DNA of 64,000 nt from contig CAJUFE010000011.1 of the NCBI GenBank assembly GCA_910585635.1, forward strand, positions 1 through 64,000. Reading direction: 5' to 3'. Source of the DNA: an uncultured Lachnospiraceae bacterium (GTDB lineage Bacteria > Bacillota > Clostridia > Lachnospirales > Lachnospiraceae). Every line of letters begins with the position of its first letter. Position 1 is the stretch's first letter. Positions 25,927 to 33,336 of this stretch are shown here, in pieces. A program made the translations under genes and the position numbers. The notes beneath the pieces were generated by a model, which made no database searches, was not told where the DNA came from, and was given only the letters and a program-made list of their open reading frames with translations.

Positions 25927-26691
25927 ATGATACGCATTAAAGATATCGCGGAACGCGTAGGGGTAAGTGCGACAACGGTGTCCAATGTGGAGGAGATCAT
26001 CCGTCAGGCTAAGGTCTGGAACCTGGACGGATTGATCGCTTGTAATCTGCAGCCAGGGGTGATCAGACACCTCCATACACTTTATCAGAAGCCGCTGGTG
26101 TCTTTGGATGCTTACCTGGAGGATGGAGGCTCCTATATCAATATCGGGATCGATGACTTTGGCGGGGGATATGAGATGGGGCGGTATCTGGCCGCCATGG
26201 GACACCGTAGGATCTTGATGATATCGGATAATGATCAGAAGGTTGACCATGAACGTTGGCTGGGACTGAAAAAGGGGCTGGAGGAGGCAGGGGTCCCGGT
26301 TTCGGAAGGACAGCATCTGATCGTTTCGAATATATATAGGGAACGGCTGGTCCAGTATAAGCAGTATAAGGAACTATTGAGAAAGCAGACAGCTCTCTTT
26401 TTTTCCTCCGATCTTTATGCCCTTGAGGCTTGTCCTATTTTGCGGGAGATGGGGTTTCGGATACCGGAAGGATTGTCCCTGGCAGGATTTGACGACCTGT
26501 TTTGTTCTGGATTTATGACGCCGAAGCTGACCACGATCCGGCAGGATATCGAACAGAAGGCCAGGATGGCGGTGGATGCTTTGTTCAGCCTGATGGATGG
26601 AGATGAACAAAGAGAGTGGGTCCTTCCGGTGGAACTGGTCAAGAGGGGCTCTGTAAGACGGATAGAAAAGAGAGAAGAGATATTTGTTTGA
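25927..26691 (+). CDS. LacI-family regulator with internal deletion
   Basis: The reading frame gives 255 residues from the ATG at 25927, against about 340 for the family. Residues 1-21 ('MIRIKDIAERVGVSATTVSN') are the start of the LacI helix-turn-helix. Then the sequence jumps directly to 'EEIIRQAKVWNLDGLIACNL', which normally lies some 90-100 residues later in the sugar-binding domain. The end of the DNA-binding domain, the hinge helix and the first part of the ligand-binding domain are missing. The rest is normal ('YINIGIDDFGGGYEMGRYL', 'PEGLSLAGFDDLFCSGFMTP'). The deletion is in frame, so a protein could be made, but specific DNA binding is unlikely. It should be treated as a probable pseudogene. 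Confidence 0.85.
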   Translation: MIRIKDIAERVGVSATTVSNVEEIIRQAKVWNLDGLIACNLQPGVIRHLHTLYQKPLVSLDAYLEDGGSYINIGIDDFGGGYEMGRYLAAMGHRRILMISDNDQKVDHERWLGLKKGLEEAGVPVSEGQHLIVSNIYRERLVQYKQYKELLRKQTALFFSSDLYALEACPILREMGFRIPEGLSLAGFDDLFCSGFMTPKLTTIRQDIEQKARMAVDALFSLMDGDEQREWVLPVELVKRGSVRRIEKREEIFV

Positions 26692-26718
26692 TCTGATGGT
26701 TTTGCACAAAACTAATTG

Positions 26719-26747
26719 ACACAGGCGGAGGCCTGTGTTATTTTTTG
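26719..26747 (+). terminator. Rho-independent terminator after lacI-like gene
   Basis: ACACAGGC (26719-26726) pairs with GCCTGTGT (26731-26738), followed by TATTTTTTGG. It separates the regulator from the truncated permease. Confidence 0.92.
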
Positions 26748-26756
26748 GTATAGGTT

Positions 26757-27215
26757 TTGCGCGAGATGAAGCAGACCGCCCAGCTGGGGATCGCGAATGT
26801 AGTTGGCGTTATCGTGTGTTATGTGGTATTCTATATGCCGATGAACATGCTTTTGTATTCGGGATATCTGGTCAATATCCCTGTAGCTTTGGAGGAAGCG
26901 GCTCGGGTGGACGGCGCCAGTACCTGGCGGACTTACTGGAGCATCATCTTTCCCATCATGAAGCCTATGCATGCGACCGTGGCCGTGCTGACGGCCCTTG
27001 GGACCTGGAATGATGTGATGACGCCCCTTGTCATCATGTCCGGCGGCGGTATGAACACGCTGCCATTGGCCCAGATGACATTCCAGACCCAGTTTGGCAC
27101 TAATTATAACCTTGCGTTTGCTTCTTACCTGCTGGCGCTGATCCCGATCCTGATCTTCTATCTGGTATGCCAGAAACAGATCTTAAACGGCGTTGTGAAC
27201 GGTGCGGTGAAGTGA
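26757..27215 (+). pseudogene. Truncated carbohydrate ABC transporter permease (MalG type)
   Basis: About 152 residues remain of a permease of roughly 280. The first three or so transmembrane helices are gone. What is left runs from 'NVVGVIVCYVVFYMPMNM' through the EAA loop 'LEEAARVDGASTWRTYWSII', which contacts the ATPase, to the final helix and 'NGVVNGAVK'. A stop codon (26751-26753) closes the frame just upstream, and only a TTG (26757) or an internal ATG could start it, with no ribosome-binding site. The partner permease and the sugar-binding protein that normally precede it are absent. It lies immediately after the lacI terminator, so a deletion joined the two. Confidence 0.85.
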
Positions 27216-27249
27216 GCGATAGTTTAAAAGGATAAGGAGAACGATCCCG

Positions 27250-28923
27250 ATGGAGAAACAATGGTGGCATAACAAGGTAGCGTATCAGATCTATCCGAAA
27301 AGTTTTTATGATCACAATGGAGACGGCATCGGGGATATCCCGGGTATCATTGAAAAGCTGGATCATTTAGCGTATCTGGGCGTGGATATCCTCTGGATCT
27401 CTCCCGTATATCAGTCGCCATTGGCGGATCAGGGATACGATATCTCTGACTATTATGCGATCGACCCCCGTTTCGGCACGATGGAGGATATGGACAGGCT
27501 GATCGCTGAAGCAAAAAAGCGCCAGATATACATATTGATGGATCTGGTGATCAATCATTGTTCGGATGAACATGTATGGTTCCAAAAGGCCATGGCCGAT
27601 CCGGAGGGAGAGTATGGGAACTTTTTTTACCTGGCGGACCAGAAGGATGGGCGGCCCTGCAACTGGCGTTCCTATTTCGGCGGCTCTGTGTGGGAGCCGC
27701 TGCCTGGTACGGATAAGCAGTATCTCCATATGTTCCATAAGAAGCAGCCGGATCTGAACTGGGAGGAGCCCAGAGTGCGGCAGGAGATCTATAAGATGAT
27801 CAACTGGTGGCTTGAGAAGGGCGTGGCGGGATTTCGCCTGGATGCGATCATCAATATCAAAAAGGCCCTGCCCATGAAGGACTATCCGGCAGACCGGCCG
27901 GACGGCCTGGCCGATCCGGGGGTGATGCTGGCTCATGCAGAGGGTATCGGCGCGTTCCTTAAGGAGATGAAGGAGGAGACCTTCCAGAAGTATCATGCCT
28001 TCACTGTAGGAGAGGTGTTCAACGAGAAGCCAGAGGAACTGGCGGCTTTTATCGGGGAGGACGGATATTTTTCCAGCATGTTCGACTTCCGTGAGACGGC
28101 TATAGGCAGCAGTCCGAAAGGATGGTACGATAACAGGCCGGTGACGGGGGAGGGATATAAGGCTGCCTGTTTCGAGTCTCAGGAGAGGAGTGCGGATATA
28201 GGATTTTATTCCAATATCATCGAAAACCATGATGAGCCCCGGGGGGTCAGCCGCTACCTGCCAAAGGACCAGGTGTGTGAGGCGTCGAAAAAAATGCTGG
28301 CCGGATCGTATTTTATGCTCCGGGGGATCCCTTTTATCTATCAGGGACAAGAGATCGGGATGGAGAATACGGATATCCCTTCCATTGACCAGGTAGATGA
28401 TATATCTTCCAGAGCAGAATACGAGGCGGCCCTGCAGGCTGGGCTGTCAGAGGAAAAGGCGATGGAGGCGGTCAGAGACTATAGCCGCGATAATGCCAGG
28501 ACGCCTATGCAGTGGAACGGGGAGCGCCATGGCGGATTTACCAAGGGAACGCCGTGGATAAAGGCAGCCCCCAGCTATCGGCTGATCAATGTGGAGGAAC
28601 AGCGGGGGCGAAAGGATTCGGTCTTGGAGTTTTACCGCAGCCTGATCGCGCTACGTAAAGATCCGAAGTATGAGGACAGCCTGATATACGGAGCATGTAT
28701 CCCTTATCTGAGGGAGCAGAAAGGGCTCATGGCGTATCTGCGCAAAGGAGAGATCCACACACTGCTGGTGATGGGAAATTATCAGGGAGCACCTCAGAAG
28801 GTGGAGCTTTCGGGAACATATGAAAAGGTATTGATCAACAATATGGATCGCTTTGATGAAGAGGAGGACGGAAAGATCTGCCTGATGGGATGGCAGTATG
28901 TGATCTTAGAGATGCGCTCTTAG
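27250..28923 (+). CDS. GH13 alpha-glucosidase (oligo-1,6-glucosidase/MalL type)
   Basis: 557 residues, a cytoplasmic glycoside hydrolase family 13 enzyme cleaving alpha-glucosidic bonds of short oligosaccharides. The catalytic residues read as nucleophile Asp198 ('GFRLDAIIN'), acid/base Glu255 ('FTVGEVFN') and Asp328 ('IENHDEPR'). The N-terminus 'WWHNKVAYQIYPKSF' and 'GDGIGDIPGIIEKLDHL' are the family hallmark. It appears full length and intact although its transporter and regulator have decayed. It lies 34 nt after the truncated permease, with AAGGAG before the ATG. No promoter was recognised close upstream, so expression after the deletion is uncertain. Confidence 0.95.
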   Translation: MEKQWWHNKVAYQIYPKSFYDHNGDGIGDIPGIIEKLDHLAYLGVDILWISPVYQSPLADQGYDISDYYAIDPRFGTMEDMDRLIAEAKKRQIYILMDLVINHCSDEHVWFQKAMADPEGEYGNFFYLADQKDGRPCNWRSYFGGSVWEPLPGTDKQYLHMFHKKQPDLNWEEPRVRQEIYKMINWWLEKGVAGFRLDAIINIKKALPMKDYPADRPDGLADPGVMLAHAEGIGAFLKEMKEETFQKYHAFTVGEVFNEKPEELAAFIGEDGYFSSMFDFRETAIGSSPKGWYDNRPVTGEGYKAACFESQERSADIGFYSNIIENHDEPRGVSRYLPKDQVCEASKKMLAGSYFMLRGIPFIYQGQEIGMENTDIPSIDQVDDISSRAEYEAALQAGLSEEKAMEAVRDYSRDNARTPMQWNGERHGGFTKGTPWIKAAPSYRLINVEEQRGRKDSVLEFYRSLIALRKDPKYEDSLIYGACIPYLREQKGLMAYLRKGEIHTLLVMGNYQGAPQKVELSGTYEKVLINNMDRFDEEEDGKICLMGWQYVILEMRS

Positions 28924-28972
28924 GATGCCTGTGATCTGCAGGGGTGACGGTCTATAAGCGGTTTTGAGAGTC

Positions 28973-29030
28973 AAACAGGGATAAAGTCAGGAGTGCCATG
29001 AGAGATGGCGTTCGGCTTTATCCCTGTTTT
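28973..29030. terminator. Strong bidirectional terminator
   Basis: A 14-bp perfect stem pairs 28973-28986 with 29016-29029, with an inner GCCAT/ATGGC helix and T-rich ends on both strands. It ends the glucosidase transcript. Confidence 0.9.
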
Positions 29031-29055
29031 ACATCAACATTTTTTGGTTTTACTC

Positions 29056-29084
29056 TTTCAACACATGCCGCTTTATGCTATACT
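29056..29084 (+). promoter_or_regulatory. Promoter for 29226/29493 genes
   Basis: TTTCAA (29056-29061), a 17-nt spacer, and TATACT (29079-29084) preceded by TGC (extended -10). It is followed by a roughly 130-nt leader that contains a tandem repeat. Confidence 0.7.
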
Positions 29085-29123
29085 AGAGCGATCGACAGAA
29101 AAACGATGGACGATGGGTCCTCG

Positions 29124-29201
29124 TGAAGGCGGCAGGGTCGCGTGAGGGTGGCAGAGCTTCCATGAAGGTGGCAGGGTCGCTTGAGGGCGGCAGAGTAGGA
29201 A
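29124..29201 (+). repeat. Two 39-bp tandem repeats in leader
   Basis: Units 29124-29162 and 29163-29201 share GAAGGYGGCAGGGTCGC and TGAGGGYGGCAGAG. They lie between the promoter and the ribosome-binding site of the small membrane protein. The remainder of the 302-base gap after the glucosidase holds the terminator and promoter described separately. Confidence 0.85.
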
Positions 29202-29225
29202 TGAAGAGAAGGAGGACACAGACGG

Positions 29226-29453
29226 ATGAAGGAAAAGGCAGGCACAGGAAGACGCATGAAAGAAAACGCATGTCCGCTAAGGACGATGAAAGGGCGCATC
29301 AAGGCAAGTGTGCAGGAGCTGGGGGACGGACGCCATCTTGCGGATGCATGGCTGGTGCTCTTCTTCCTCCCGTTTATCGGGCAGGCGATCTTTGTGTCCA
29401 TCCTCTGCTATCTTTTAGGAAAGGATCGGGCAGCAGACAGGTCCTCCCGATAG
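29226..29453 (+). CDS. Small single-pass membrane protein
   Basis: 75 residues. The first 40 are basic and soluble; a hydrophobic segment (about residues 42-64, 'AWLVLFFLPFIGQAIFVSIL') spans the membrane; the C-terminus is charged. AAGGAGG (29209-29215) stands 10 nt before the ATG, and the promoter described lies upstream, so the gene is probably real. It is 39 nt ahead of a DUF975 membrane protein and likely co-transcribed. No family recognised. Confidence 0.65.
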   Translation: MKEKAGTGRRMKENACPLRTMKGRIKASVQELGDGRHLADAWLVLFFLPFIGQAIFVSILCYLLGKDRAADRSSR

Positions 29454-29492
29454 CCGGGAGGATGATCGGCAGATAAGGAGGATAAGGATAGC

Positions 29493-30350
29493 ATGTGGAC
29501 GAGAGGGGAATTGAAGAGCCGGGCCAAGAGCGGGCTTAAGCAGTATTATTGGTATGGGGTGCTGGCTGCATTTGTGGCCGGCCTTTTAGGCGGGAACGCC
29601 GGCAGCGGCGGGGTCCAGATCAGCCTGCCGGCCCGGGGATATACCAGCAGCATAGAAGAGGAGTTCTACTATGGCGACATGGCTTTTAATATAGGGGTCA
29701 TCCTGGTAGCTCTGGCGGTCACGCTGGTGATCGCGCTGATCGGGTGGGCTTTCGCCTGCTTTGTATCGAACGTGATCTGGGTGGGGAAATGCCGCTATTT
29801 TACTATGAGCACCATGGAACAGCGGAACGTGGGCATTGAGGAATTGTTTGGCGGCTTTAAGAGAGGATGCTATCTGAACGTCGTGAAAGTCCAGTTCTTC
29901 CGAGGGCTTTTCGAATGGCTGTGGAGCCTGTGCTTTATCATCCCAGGGGTCATCAAGCATTATGAATACTATATGGTCCCTTATCTGGTCGCCGAATACC
30001 CCCAGATGGACCGTAAGGAGATCTTCCGGCTCAGCAAGGTGATGATGGACGGGAATAAATTCGATACCTGGGTCTTAGAGATTTCCTTTATCGGCTGGGA
30101 TATCCTGGGAGCGCTCGCCTGCTGTATCGGAGGGTTCTTTGTGCGCCCATATAAAGAGGCCACCTATGCAGAGCTCTACCTAAAGCTGCGGGAGGAGCGG
30201 TTAGGCTTAGCCAGGGGCGGTATCACAGGCGGCAATGGTCCTGTACCCGGCGGGAGCGGCCCCATACCCCAAAGCCAGGCGACATCCTGGCAGATGGACC
30301 AGAACGGGAACTGGTATAACAGCAATCCATATGATGATAGCTACAGGTAA
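29493..30350 (+). CDS. DUF975 family polytopic membrane protein
   Basis: 285 residues. The start 'MWTRGELKSRAKSGLKQYYW' is the DUF975 signature (R-x-x-L-K-x-x-A-K). Hydrophobic segments lie at about 22-35, 64-95, 145-160 and 200-220. Characteristic blocks are 'NVIWVGKCRYFTMSTMEQRN' and 'IIPGVIKHYEYYMVPYLVAE'. The C-terminal 45 residues are Gly/Pro/Gln/Asn-rich and probably disordered in the cytoplasm. The function of the family is unknown; the fold resembles glycerophosphoryl-diester-phosphodiesterase membrane domains. AAGGAGG lies about 13 nt upstream of the ATG. Confidence 0.9.
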   Translation: MWTRGELKSRAKSGLKQYYWYGVLAAFVAGLLGGNAGSGGVQISLPARGYTSSIEEEFYYGDMAFNIGVILVALAVTLVIALIGWAFACFVSNVIWVGKCRYFTMSTMEQRNVGIEELFGGFKRGCYLNVVKVQFFRGLFEWLWSLCFIIPGVIKHYEYYMVPYLVAEYPQMDRKEIFRLSKVMMDGNKFDTWVLEISFIGWDILGALACCIGGFFVRPYKEATYAELYLKLREERLGLARGGITGGNGPVPGGSGPIPQSQATSWQMDQNGNWYNSNPYDDSYR

Positions 30351-30401
30351 CGACCCAGGGTATCTGCGCTGTTACAGCCACAGACCGTGACCATGGAGAC
30401 T

Positions 30402-30488
30402 GCAGGTCTCAACGTCACCTTTTATAGAAAGAAAGGAAAAGACAGCAGGTCTTAACATCACTTTTTATAGAAAGATAAGGAAAAGAGA
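30402..30488 (+). repeat. 43-bp tandem duplication upstream of DJ-1 gene
   Basis: 30402-30444 and 30445-30488 are near copies (GCAGGTCTYAACRTCAC then TTTTATAGAAAGA). Each contains an AGGAAAAG element, so the ribosome-binding site of the next gene lies at the end of the second copy. Confidence 0.85.
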
Positions 30489-30497
30489 GGGAATGAT

Positions 30498-31055
30498 ATG
30501 AAAGCAGTGGTATATGCATGTTTAGCAGAAGGCTTAGAGGAAGTGGAGTGCCTGGCGGCGGCAGACGTGATGATCCGCAGCGGGATCGAGGTCAAGCTGG
30601 TCTCCATGTCCGGCGAGAAGGTGGTGACAGGCTCCCATGGGATCAGCATCGTCACCGATATGCTGTGGGAGGAGTCCCAGCCAGATGAAGCCGACTGCAT
30701 CTTCCTCCCCGGCGGCATGCCCGGCACAAAGCATCTGGCGGAGCATGAAGGTCTGGCCAAAGCCCTTGAGAAGGCCCTGGGTGAGGACCGCCGGGTAGCC
30801 GCCATCTGTGCCGCCCCCAGCGTCCTGGGTGGCTTAGGGTTTTTGCAGGGGAGGAAAGCCACCTGCTACCCCGGCTTTGAAGACAAGCTGACCGGAGCTC
30901 AGTACACCCATCAGGGCGTGGTCACCGACGGCCTGATCACCACGGCAAGGGGACTGGGCTATGCCTTGGATCTGGGGATCGAGCTGGCAGGCCTCTTGGT
31001 GGGCCGGGAGACCGCGGCTAAGGTGAAGGCGGCTATCCAGTACGATCAGTGTTAG
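30498..31055 (+). CDS. DJ-1/PfpI family protein
   Basis: 185 residues of the DJ-1/ThiJ/PfpI superfamily. The nucleophile elbow is 'VAAICAAPSVLGGLG' with the reactive Cys at about residue 101, and the conserved acidic residue is Glu15 in 'LAEGLEEVECLAAAD', the DJ-1 branch pattern. Members act as glyoxalase III/deglycase-like or redox-sensing proteins; which applies here cannot be told. Start at ATG 30498 with GAGAGGGA just upstream. It is transcribed with or just ahead of tig, but tig has its own promoter. Confidence 0.9.
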   Translation: MKAVVYACLAEGLEEVECLAAADVMIRSGIEVKLVSMSGEKVVTGSHGISIVTDMLWEESQPDEADCIFLPGGMPGTKHLAEHEGLAKALEKALGEDRRVAAICAAPSVLGGLGFLQGRKATCYPGFEDKLTGAQYTHQGVVTDGLITTARGLGYALDLGIELAGLLVGRETAAKVKAAIQYDQC

Positions 31056-31067
31056 GAGAAAAAATTC

Positions 31068-31121
31068 CTTCAATTTAGGCTGGCATTTACCAGATGGATA
31101 TGCTATAGTATTAAATTGAAG
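31068..31121. promoter_or_regulatory. tig promoter region flanked by inverted repeat
   Basis: An extended -10 (TGC TATAGT, -10 at 31104-31109) lies between CTTCAATTTA (31068-31077) and its exact complement TAAATTGAAG (31112-31121). The -35 is poor. The inverted arms could bind a regulator or pair in the upstream transcript. Confidence 0.5.
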
Positions 31122-31188
31122 TGTAACGCCCAATGGACAGGCCGCGCACAGGCAGATATGCAGACAGATTCAAGGAGGGAACCCATAA

Positions 31189-32481
31189 ATGAGTTTACAG
31201 GTAGAAAAATTAGAAAATAACATGGCGAAGCTGACGGTTGAAGTGCCTTCCGAACAGTTTATCAAGTGCATCAAAGCCGCATATGATCAGAATAAGAAGC
31301 GCTTTAACATCCCCGGCTTCCGCAAAGGGAAGGCCCCGTTAAACATGATCGAGAAGATGTACGGGGAAGGCGTGTTCTATGAGGACGCCGCAGACCGGGC
31401 GATCAATGAGACCTACATGGATGCTATGAAGGAGAGCGGACTGGATATCGTCTCCAGGCCGGAGGTGGACGTGGTCCAGATCGGGAGGGGCCAGGACTTC
31501 ATCTACACCGCTACCGTAGCCTTAAAGCCGGTGGTCACCTTAGGCGATTACAAGGGGATCGAAGTGCAGAAAGCTTCCGCGGAGGTGACGGATGAGGATG
31601 TTTCCGCCGAGCTGGTGCGCGTCCAGCAGCAGAACGCCAGACTGCTTTCGATCGAGGACCGTCCGGTGGAGGACGGCGATCAGACCGTTATCGATTTCGA
31701 GGGCTTCGTGGACGGGAAGAACTTTGAGGGCGGCACAGCGGAGGACTATCCCCTGACCATCGGCTCCCACTCCTTTATCGATACCTTTGAGGAGCAGCTG
31801 ATCGGCAAGTCCATCGGCGAGGCCTGCGAGGTCCACGTGACCTTCCCGGAGGAGTACCATGTACAGGGCCTGGCCGGAAAGCCGGCGGTCTTTAAGGTAA
31901 CGGTGAAAGAGATCAAGAAGAAAGAACTGCCGGAGATCAACGATGAATTTGCCGGCGAGGTCTCCGAGTTTGATACATTAGAAGAGTATAAGGATGACTT
32001 AAGGCAGAAGCTGCAGGATAAGAAGGCTAAGGAAGCCGCCACCAAGAATGAGGATGCGGTGGTGGAGGCCGTGGTGGCGAATGCTTCCATGGATATCCCG
32101 GAGCCGATGCTGGAGAGCCAGGTAGAGAGCATGGTCCAGGACTATGCCCGCCGCCTGCAGAGCCAGGGGATCGCCATGGACCAGTATATGGAGTACACGG
32201 GGATGACCACAGCGATGCTGAAGGAACAGATGAAGCCGGAGGCAGAGCGGAGGATCCGTACCAGACTGGTGCTGGAGGCTGTGGCGGAGGCTGAGTCTGA
32301 GGCGATCCAGGTGACTGAGGAGAGGATCGATGAGGAGATCCAGAAGATGGCAGAGATGTACAAGATGGAGGCTTCCAAGCTGAAGGAGTACATGGGCGAC
32401 AGTGAGATGGATCGGATGAAGAAGGATCTGGCTGTCCAGGAGGCCGTGGACTTCCTGGTGGCCGAGGCGAAGCTGATCTAA
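31189..32481 (+). CDS. tig: Trigger factor
   Basis: 430 residues, the ribosome-bound chaperone and peptidyl-prolyl isomerase. The N-terminal ribosome-binding tail holds the signature 'FNIPGFRKGKAPLNMIEKMY' (about residues 34-53). The FKBP-type isomerase domain (about 150-240) includes 'VIDFEGFVDGKNFEGGTAED' and 'FIDTFEEQLIGKSIGE'. The C-terminal helical arms follow. AAGGAGGG lies before the ATG. tig followed by clpP and clpX is the standard bacterial order. Confidence 0.97.
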   Translation: MSLQVEKLENNMAKLTVEVPSEQFIKCIKAAYDQNKKRFNIPGFRKGKAPLNMIEKMYGEGVFYEDAADRAINETYMDAMKESGLDIVSRPEVDVVQIGRGQDFIYTATVALKPVVTLGDYKGIEVQKASAEVTDEDVSAELVRVQQQNARLLSIEDRPVEDGDQTVIDFEGFVDGKNFEGGTAEDYPLTIGSHSFIDTFEEQLIGKSIGEACEVHVTFPEEYHVQGLAGKPAVFKVTVKEIKKKELPEINDEFAGEVSEFDTLEEYKDDLRQKLQDKKAKEAATKNEDAVVEAVVANASMDIPEPMLESQVESMVQDYARRLQSQGIAMDQYMEYTGMTTAMLKEQMKPEAERRIRTRLVLEAVAEAESEAIQVTEERIDEEIQKMAEMYKMEASKLKEYMGDSEMDRMKKDLAVQEAVDFLVAEAKLI

Positions 32482-32517
32482 GGGTCACGTATAAAGGTAC
32501 AAAAACCAACAAGAGGA

Positions 32518-32556
32518 TTGCAGCAGTCTCCACAGCTGAGCGGGAGGGTGCTGCAA
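32518..32556 (+). terminator. Weak terminator-like hairpin after tig
   Basis: TTGCAGCA (32518-32525) pairs with TGCTGCAA (32549-32556). Only CTTTACT follows, so termination would be partial. Confidence 0.4.
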
Positions 32557-32557
32557 C

Positions 32558-32698
32558 TTTACTGTGAGAGTCCGCCGCCGGATAGGCGGCATGCGTTCAG
32601 GTATGCCAAGTGCGCCCGTCAGACCTTTATGGGGGGCGGTGCACCTGCCCGCCGGGCGCATGGAGGTTTACTGTGAGAGTCCGCCGCCGGACAGGCGG
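32558..32698 (+). repeat. Direct repeat pair framing recurrent motif copy C, upstream of clpP
   Basis: 32558-32589 and 32667-32698 are 32-nt copies differing at one base; each ends in CCGCC...GGCGG, which can fold. Between them lies recurrent motif copy C (32611-32670), closed by an 8-bp stem TGCGCCCG (32611-32618)/CGGGCGCA (32653-32660). The whole block lies 30-170 nt before the clpP start. Confidence 0.7.
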
Positions 32699-32730
32699 CT
32701 TGGGCCATGGATCTGGAAAGGAGAACAGTG

Positions 32731-33312
32731 ATGAGTCTGATACCGTATGTTGTGGAATCGACCAGCCGGGGCGAGCGTTCCTATGATATCTATTCCCGTT
32801 TGTTAAAGGACCGGATCATATTTTTGGGGGAGGAGGTCACGGACGTCTCTGCCAGCATCGTGGTGGCACAGCTTTTGTTCCTGGAGTCAGAGGACCCCGG
32901 GAAGGATATCTCCCTGTACATCAACAGCCCGGGCGGCTCCGTATCTGCCGGCCTGGCGATCTATGATACCATGAACTACATCAAGTGTGATGTCTCCACG
33001 ATCTGCATCGGCATGGCGGCCAGCATGGGCGCTTTCCTCTTAGCCGGCGGGACCAAGGGCAAGCGGATGGCTCTGCCGAATGCAGAGGTCATGATCCATC
33101 AGCCTTCCGGCGGCGCCAGAGGCCAGGCCACGGAGATCAAGATCGTGGCGGAGAAGATCTTGCAGACCAGGAAGAAGTTAAATGAGATCCTGTCCGCCAA
33201 CACGGGCCAGCCTTTGGAGATCATCGAGAGGGATACCGAGAGAGATAATTATATGACTGCCGATGAGGCCATGGCTTACGGCCTCATCGATAAAGTGATC
33301 ACCAGCCGCTGA
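32731..33312 (+). CDS. clpP: ATP-dependent Clp protease proteolytic subunit
   Basis: 193 residues, the serine protease of the Clp complex. From the ATG at 32731 the catalytic triad falls at the expected Ser98 ('GMAASMG'), His123 ('MIHQPSGG') and Asp172. The start at 32731 (GGAG about 11 nt before) gives the normal short propeptide 'MSLIPYVVESTSRGERSYDI'; the frame is open to 32707. It is followed 24 nt later by its ATPase clpX, with which it forms the ClpXP protease. Confidence 0.97.
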   Translation: MSLIPYVVESTSRGERSYDIYSRLLKDRIIFLGEEVTDVSASIVVAQLLFLESEDPGKDISLYINSPGGSVSAGLAIYDTMNYIKCDVSTICIGMAASMGAFLLAGGTKGKRMALPNAEVMIHQPSGGARGQATEIKIVAEKILQTRKKLNEILSANTGQPLEIIERDTERDNYMTADEAMAYGLIDKVITSR

Positions 33313-33336
33313 TGCTGGTAGAAATGAGGTGGATGT

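Noticed and set aside
25702..26316. Upstream extension of the CYTH ORF to 400 codons
   Set aside because: The family motif ExExK begins at the ATG at 25701, and the extension runs antisense through the LacI gene.
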